From: Clostridia bacterium | Lineage (GTDB): Bacteria; Bacillota; Clostridia; Oscillospirales; Acutalibacteraceae | Reading direction: 5' to 3' | DNA: 7,583 nt | Assembly (NCBI GenBank): GCA_900771185.1 | Contig: CAAGND010000001.1 | Coordinates: 1-7,583, forward strand | Notes under the pieces: model-generated | The model's input: the letters and a program-made list of their open reading frames with translations, nothing else | What the model was told of the DNA's origin: nothing | Databases searched by the model: none | Program-made: the position numbers and the translations under genes | Shown: positions 6,297-7,583 of the stretch, piece after piece | How the letters are laid out: every line of letters starts with the position of its first letter | Position numbering within the stretch: the stretch's first letter is position 1

Positions 6297-7248
6297 ATCA
6301 ATTTTGTGCTTATTTCTGTGCGCGGTTCTTCTGTTCACTTTTTCGGCCTGCTCAGGCACCTCTCATGACAAGAAATATATTGTGGTTATTTTCAAGTCAA
6401 TCGGTTCGGATTTCTGGAACAATGTTGAAAGCGGAGTGAGTTCCGCCGCGACAGAAAACAACGTGACCGTTAAGATCCAAAGCCCCGAGAATGAGGAGGA
6501 CTATGTAGCGCAGAATTTCTTGATAAACACGGCGGTTGAAGATGGGGCTGACGCCATTGTCCTGTCTGCGATAGATTATGACAAGTCGGCGGAAACTGTC
6601 ACCAAGGCGGCGCGCCGAGGCGTCAAAATAGTTACTATTGACAGCGATGTCGGTTCCCCGCTTGTCGATATGTTCATCGGCACGGACAATGTGGCGGCGG
6701 GGAAAATGGCCGGTCAGGCAGCAGTCAACGGATTTTCGGACGGTGAAAAAATATACATCGGACTTGTCAATTACAATCAGGGGACGGACAACGGTCAGCG
6801 GCGTGAGGAGGGATTCCGGCAGTTTGTCTCAACAGTTAAGAATGCGGAGATAACTGCGGCTGTCAATGTCGACAGCAACACGGAAAGCGCAACGGCGGGT
6901 GCGATGGAAATGCTGAGGGAAAACCCCAAGATAAATGTCATCGTCGGGTTCAACGAGTGGACAACGCTCGGTGTCGGCAATGCCATAAAGCAGCTCGGAC
7001 TTTCCGAAAAAGTAAGGGGCATTGGCTTCGACACAAACGTTGTGTCAATCGGTATGCTCGAAACCGGCGAGATGGACGCTCTCATTGTCCAGAACCCGTT
7101 TGCGATAGGTTATCTCGGGGTTCAAAACGCCGCTGCCCTCGCTGATGGAAAAAAGACCGAGTCGGTCATGTATACCGAAACAACGATTATTACAAAGGAA
7201 AATCTGTTTGATGAGGACAGTCAGAAAGTGCTGTTTCATTTTCAGTGA
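6286..7248 (+). CDS. RbsB/MglB-like sugar-binding lipoprotein (periplasmic-binding-protein family)
   Basis: This is an extracellular solute-binding protein of the type I periplasmic-binding-protein fold, probably sugar-binding and membrane-anchored by a lipid. Of 320 residues, 1-21 are a lipoprotein signal peptide (basic MKFK, hydrophobic core, FSA then Cys22). The mature part is full length. By alignment from memory with ribose-binding protein RbsB, pocket positions include Phe43/Trp44, Asp119 (TIDS), the Arg172-Arg173 region, Asn223 (FNEW), Asp249 (GFDT) and Gln269 (VQNP). Ser120 stands where RbsB has Arg. The ATG at 6286 overlaps the kinase stop by 11 nt and follows AAGGAG with 7-nt spacing. 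It is the last gene of the operon, with a terminator 22 nt after its stop, and no permease or ATP-binding subunit follows in the operon. I infer a sensory rather than, or as well as, a transport role. The ligand is unknown. Confidence 0.9.
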   Translation: MKFKSILCLFLCAVLLFTFSACSGTSHDKKYIVVIFKSIGSDFWNNVESGVSSAATENNVTVKIQSPENEEDYVAQNFLINTAVEDGADAIVLSAIDYDKSAETVTKAARRGVKIVTIDSDVGSPLVDMFIGTDNVAAGKMAGQAAVNGFSDGEKIYIGLVNYNQGTDNGQRREEGFRQFVSTVKNAEITAAVNVDSNTESATAGAMEMLRENPKINVIVGFNEWTTLGVGNAIKQLGLSEKVRGIGFDTNVVSIGMLETGEMDALIVQNPFAIGYLGVQNAAALADGKKTESVMYTETTIITKENLFDEDSQKVLFHFQ

Positions 7249-7270
7249 GCGAAGTTGATTTGACAAAGAT

Positions 7271-7308
7271 AAAAATGCCATCCTGAGTGCGATCAGAATG
7301 GCATTTTT
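7271..7308 (+). terminator. intrinsic terminator of the sensory operon
   Basis: AAAAATGCCAT (7271-7281) pairs perfectly with ATGGCATTTTT (7298-7308). After one C-A mismatch the stem continues as CTGA/TCAG, closing a 6-nt loop. The A run on the left and the T run on the right could make it work in both directions. It lies 22 nt after the binding-protein stop. Confidence 0.92.
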
Positions 7309-7408
7309 CTGTTTATCTGTCCATAAGCCGGTAACTGTTGAAAAGGGAGGAATGCCGTCCGTGTGACTCTTCGTCAGTATGCAGTATATTTTTGCAGCGC
7401 TTCGTCGA

Positions 7409-7435
7409 AAAATTTATCCTTAATGAATAAATTTT
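7409..7435. repeat. AT-rich inverted repeat upstream of promoter
   Basis: AAAATTTAT (7409-7417) and ATAAATTTT (7427-7435) are perfect 9-bp inverted arms around a 9-nt spacer. The element ends 20 nt upstream of the -35 of the next gene, so it may be a regulator site or an UP-like element. The AT-only arms and lack of a following T tract argue against a terminator. Confidence 0.45.
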
Positions 7436-7455
7436 CACTAAATATGCATTTTTGC

Positions 7456-7484
7456 TTGTGAAAGCCGGTATATTCTGCTATAAT
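7456..7484 (+). promoter_or_regulatory. promoter of the gene starting at 7560
   Basis: The -10 is a perfect TATAAT (7479-7484). At exactly 17 bp upstream the -35 is TTGTGA (7456-7461, 4 of 6). Transcription would start near 7491, giving a leader of about 70 nt that contains the hairpin at 7495-7522. Confidence 0.72.
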
Positions 7485-7494
7485 ATCGGCAGTT

Positions 7495-7522
7495 TTGCAC
7501 TGCCGGTTGACGTGCGGTGCAA
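7495..7522 (+). repeat. leader hairpin / inverted repeat in 5' UTR of last gene
   Basis: TTGCACTGC (7495-7503) pairs with GCGGTGCAA (7514-7522): eight Watson-Crick pairs and one T-G pair around a 10-nt loop. It begins about 4 nt after the predicted transcription start. A smaller TGCGC/GCGCA stem (7525-7529 with 7537-7541) follows directly and ends 3 nt before the AAGGAG ribosome binding site. This could be an operator, a leader control structure or an mRNA-stabilising stem. No T tract follows, so it is not a standard terminator. Confidence 0.5.
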
Positions 7523-7559
7523 TTTGCGCGCACGGGGCGCAGATAAGGAGATGTTTTTT

Positions 7560-7583
7560 ATGGGAAAGAGTTCTCAAAACACG
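7560..7583 (+). CDS. start of an unidentified gene (3' partial, 8 codons)
   Basis: ATG at 7560 begins MGKSSQNT and runs off the right edge. AAGGAG (7545-7550) precedes it by 9 nt. An in-frame ATG at 7551 abuts the AAGGAG with no spacing and is the less likely start. A strong promoter at 7456-7484 supports a real gene with its own transcript. Eight residues are too few to identify the product. Its position after a sugar-sensing operon makes a transporter or glycan-use gene plausible, but that is a guess. Confidence 0.65.

Larger units (their letters stand above)
7249..7559. other. 311-nt gene-free intergenic region
   Basis: This stretch contains the operon terminator (7271-7308), a 7-bp direct repeat CTTCGTC (7369-7375 and 7400-7406), an AT-rich inverted repeat (7409-7435), a promoter (7456-7484) and a leader hairpin (7495-7522). 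I see no convincing protein gene on either strand and no riboswitch or tRNA that I can recognise. A GGGAGG at 7346-7351 is followed at 1 nt by a four-codon ATG frame that stops at once, which I do not regard as a gene. Confidence 0.6.

Noticed and set aside
7311..7400. possible riboswitch after the operon terminator, prompted by a GGGAGGAATGCCG stretch
   Set aside because: The stretch lies upstream of the promoter of the next gene, so it would not be in that transcript, and the conserved core of cobalamin or other known classes is missing.
7459..7472. cre-like match in the last promoter (TGAAAGCCGGTATA)
   Set aside because: Only 7 of 10 informative positions match and the central CG of the consensus is broken, so it is too weak to call.
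7374..7577. 67-codon minus-strand frame across the last promoter and gene start
   Set aside because: It overlaps a good promoter, leader and ribosome binding site of the opposite strand and has no recognisable motif.

Overview
The window looks like a chromosomal segment of a spore-forming low-to-mid GC Firmicute, most likely a clostridial gut or rumen type (Oscillospirales/Ruminococcaceae-like). The evidence is a SpoIID homologue, GGAGG-type ribosome binding sites, sigma-A-like promoters, a YesM/YesN-type two-component pair and a lipoprotein sugar-binding protein. The taxonomic placement is inference from gene content and style, not from a marker gene.

Layout. Positions 2-832 (+) hold the 3' part of a spoIID-like gene whose start lies outside the window. 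Facing it, with only 2 nt between the stop codons, is a 238-codon minus-strand gene (835-1551). It encodes a degenerate, cysteine-rich histidine-kinase-like ATPase domain and probably starts at TTG. A 196-nt divergent intergenic region follows, with candidate promoters in both directions and two operator-like palindromes. Next is a monocistronic, highly expressed-looking glyceraldehyde-3-phosphate dehydrogenase gene (1748-2815), closed by a strong terminator (2847-2882).

A good promoter (2893-2921) then drives a tightly overlapping three-gene operon. It encodes an AraC-type response regulator (2971-4563), a Cache/HAMP sensor histidine kinase of the YesM/LytS class (4560-6296) and an RbsB/MglB-like lipoprotein substrate-binding protein (6286-7248). 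A strong terminator (7271-7308) ends it. No transporter permease or ATPase gene lies in the operon. This suggests a sugar-sensing three-component system in which the lipoprotein captures a ligand outside the cell and presents it to the kinase, which phosphorylates the regulator. The logic resembles the described XylFII-LytS-YesN system of clostridia.

The last ~310 nt are non-coding. They contain the terminator, an AT-rich inverted repeat, a good promoter (7456-7484), a leader hairpin and the first eight codons of a further gene starting at 7560. That gene may be a target of the sensory operon, but this cannot be shown here.
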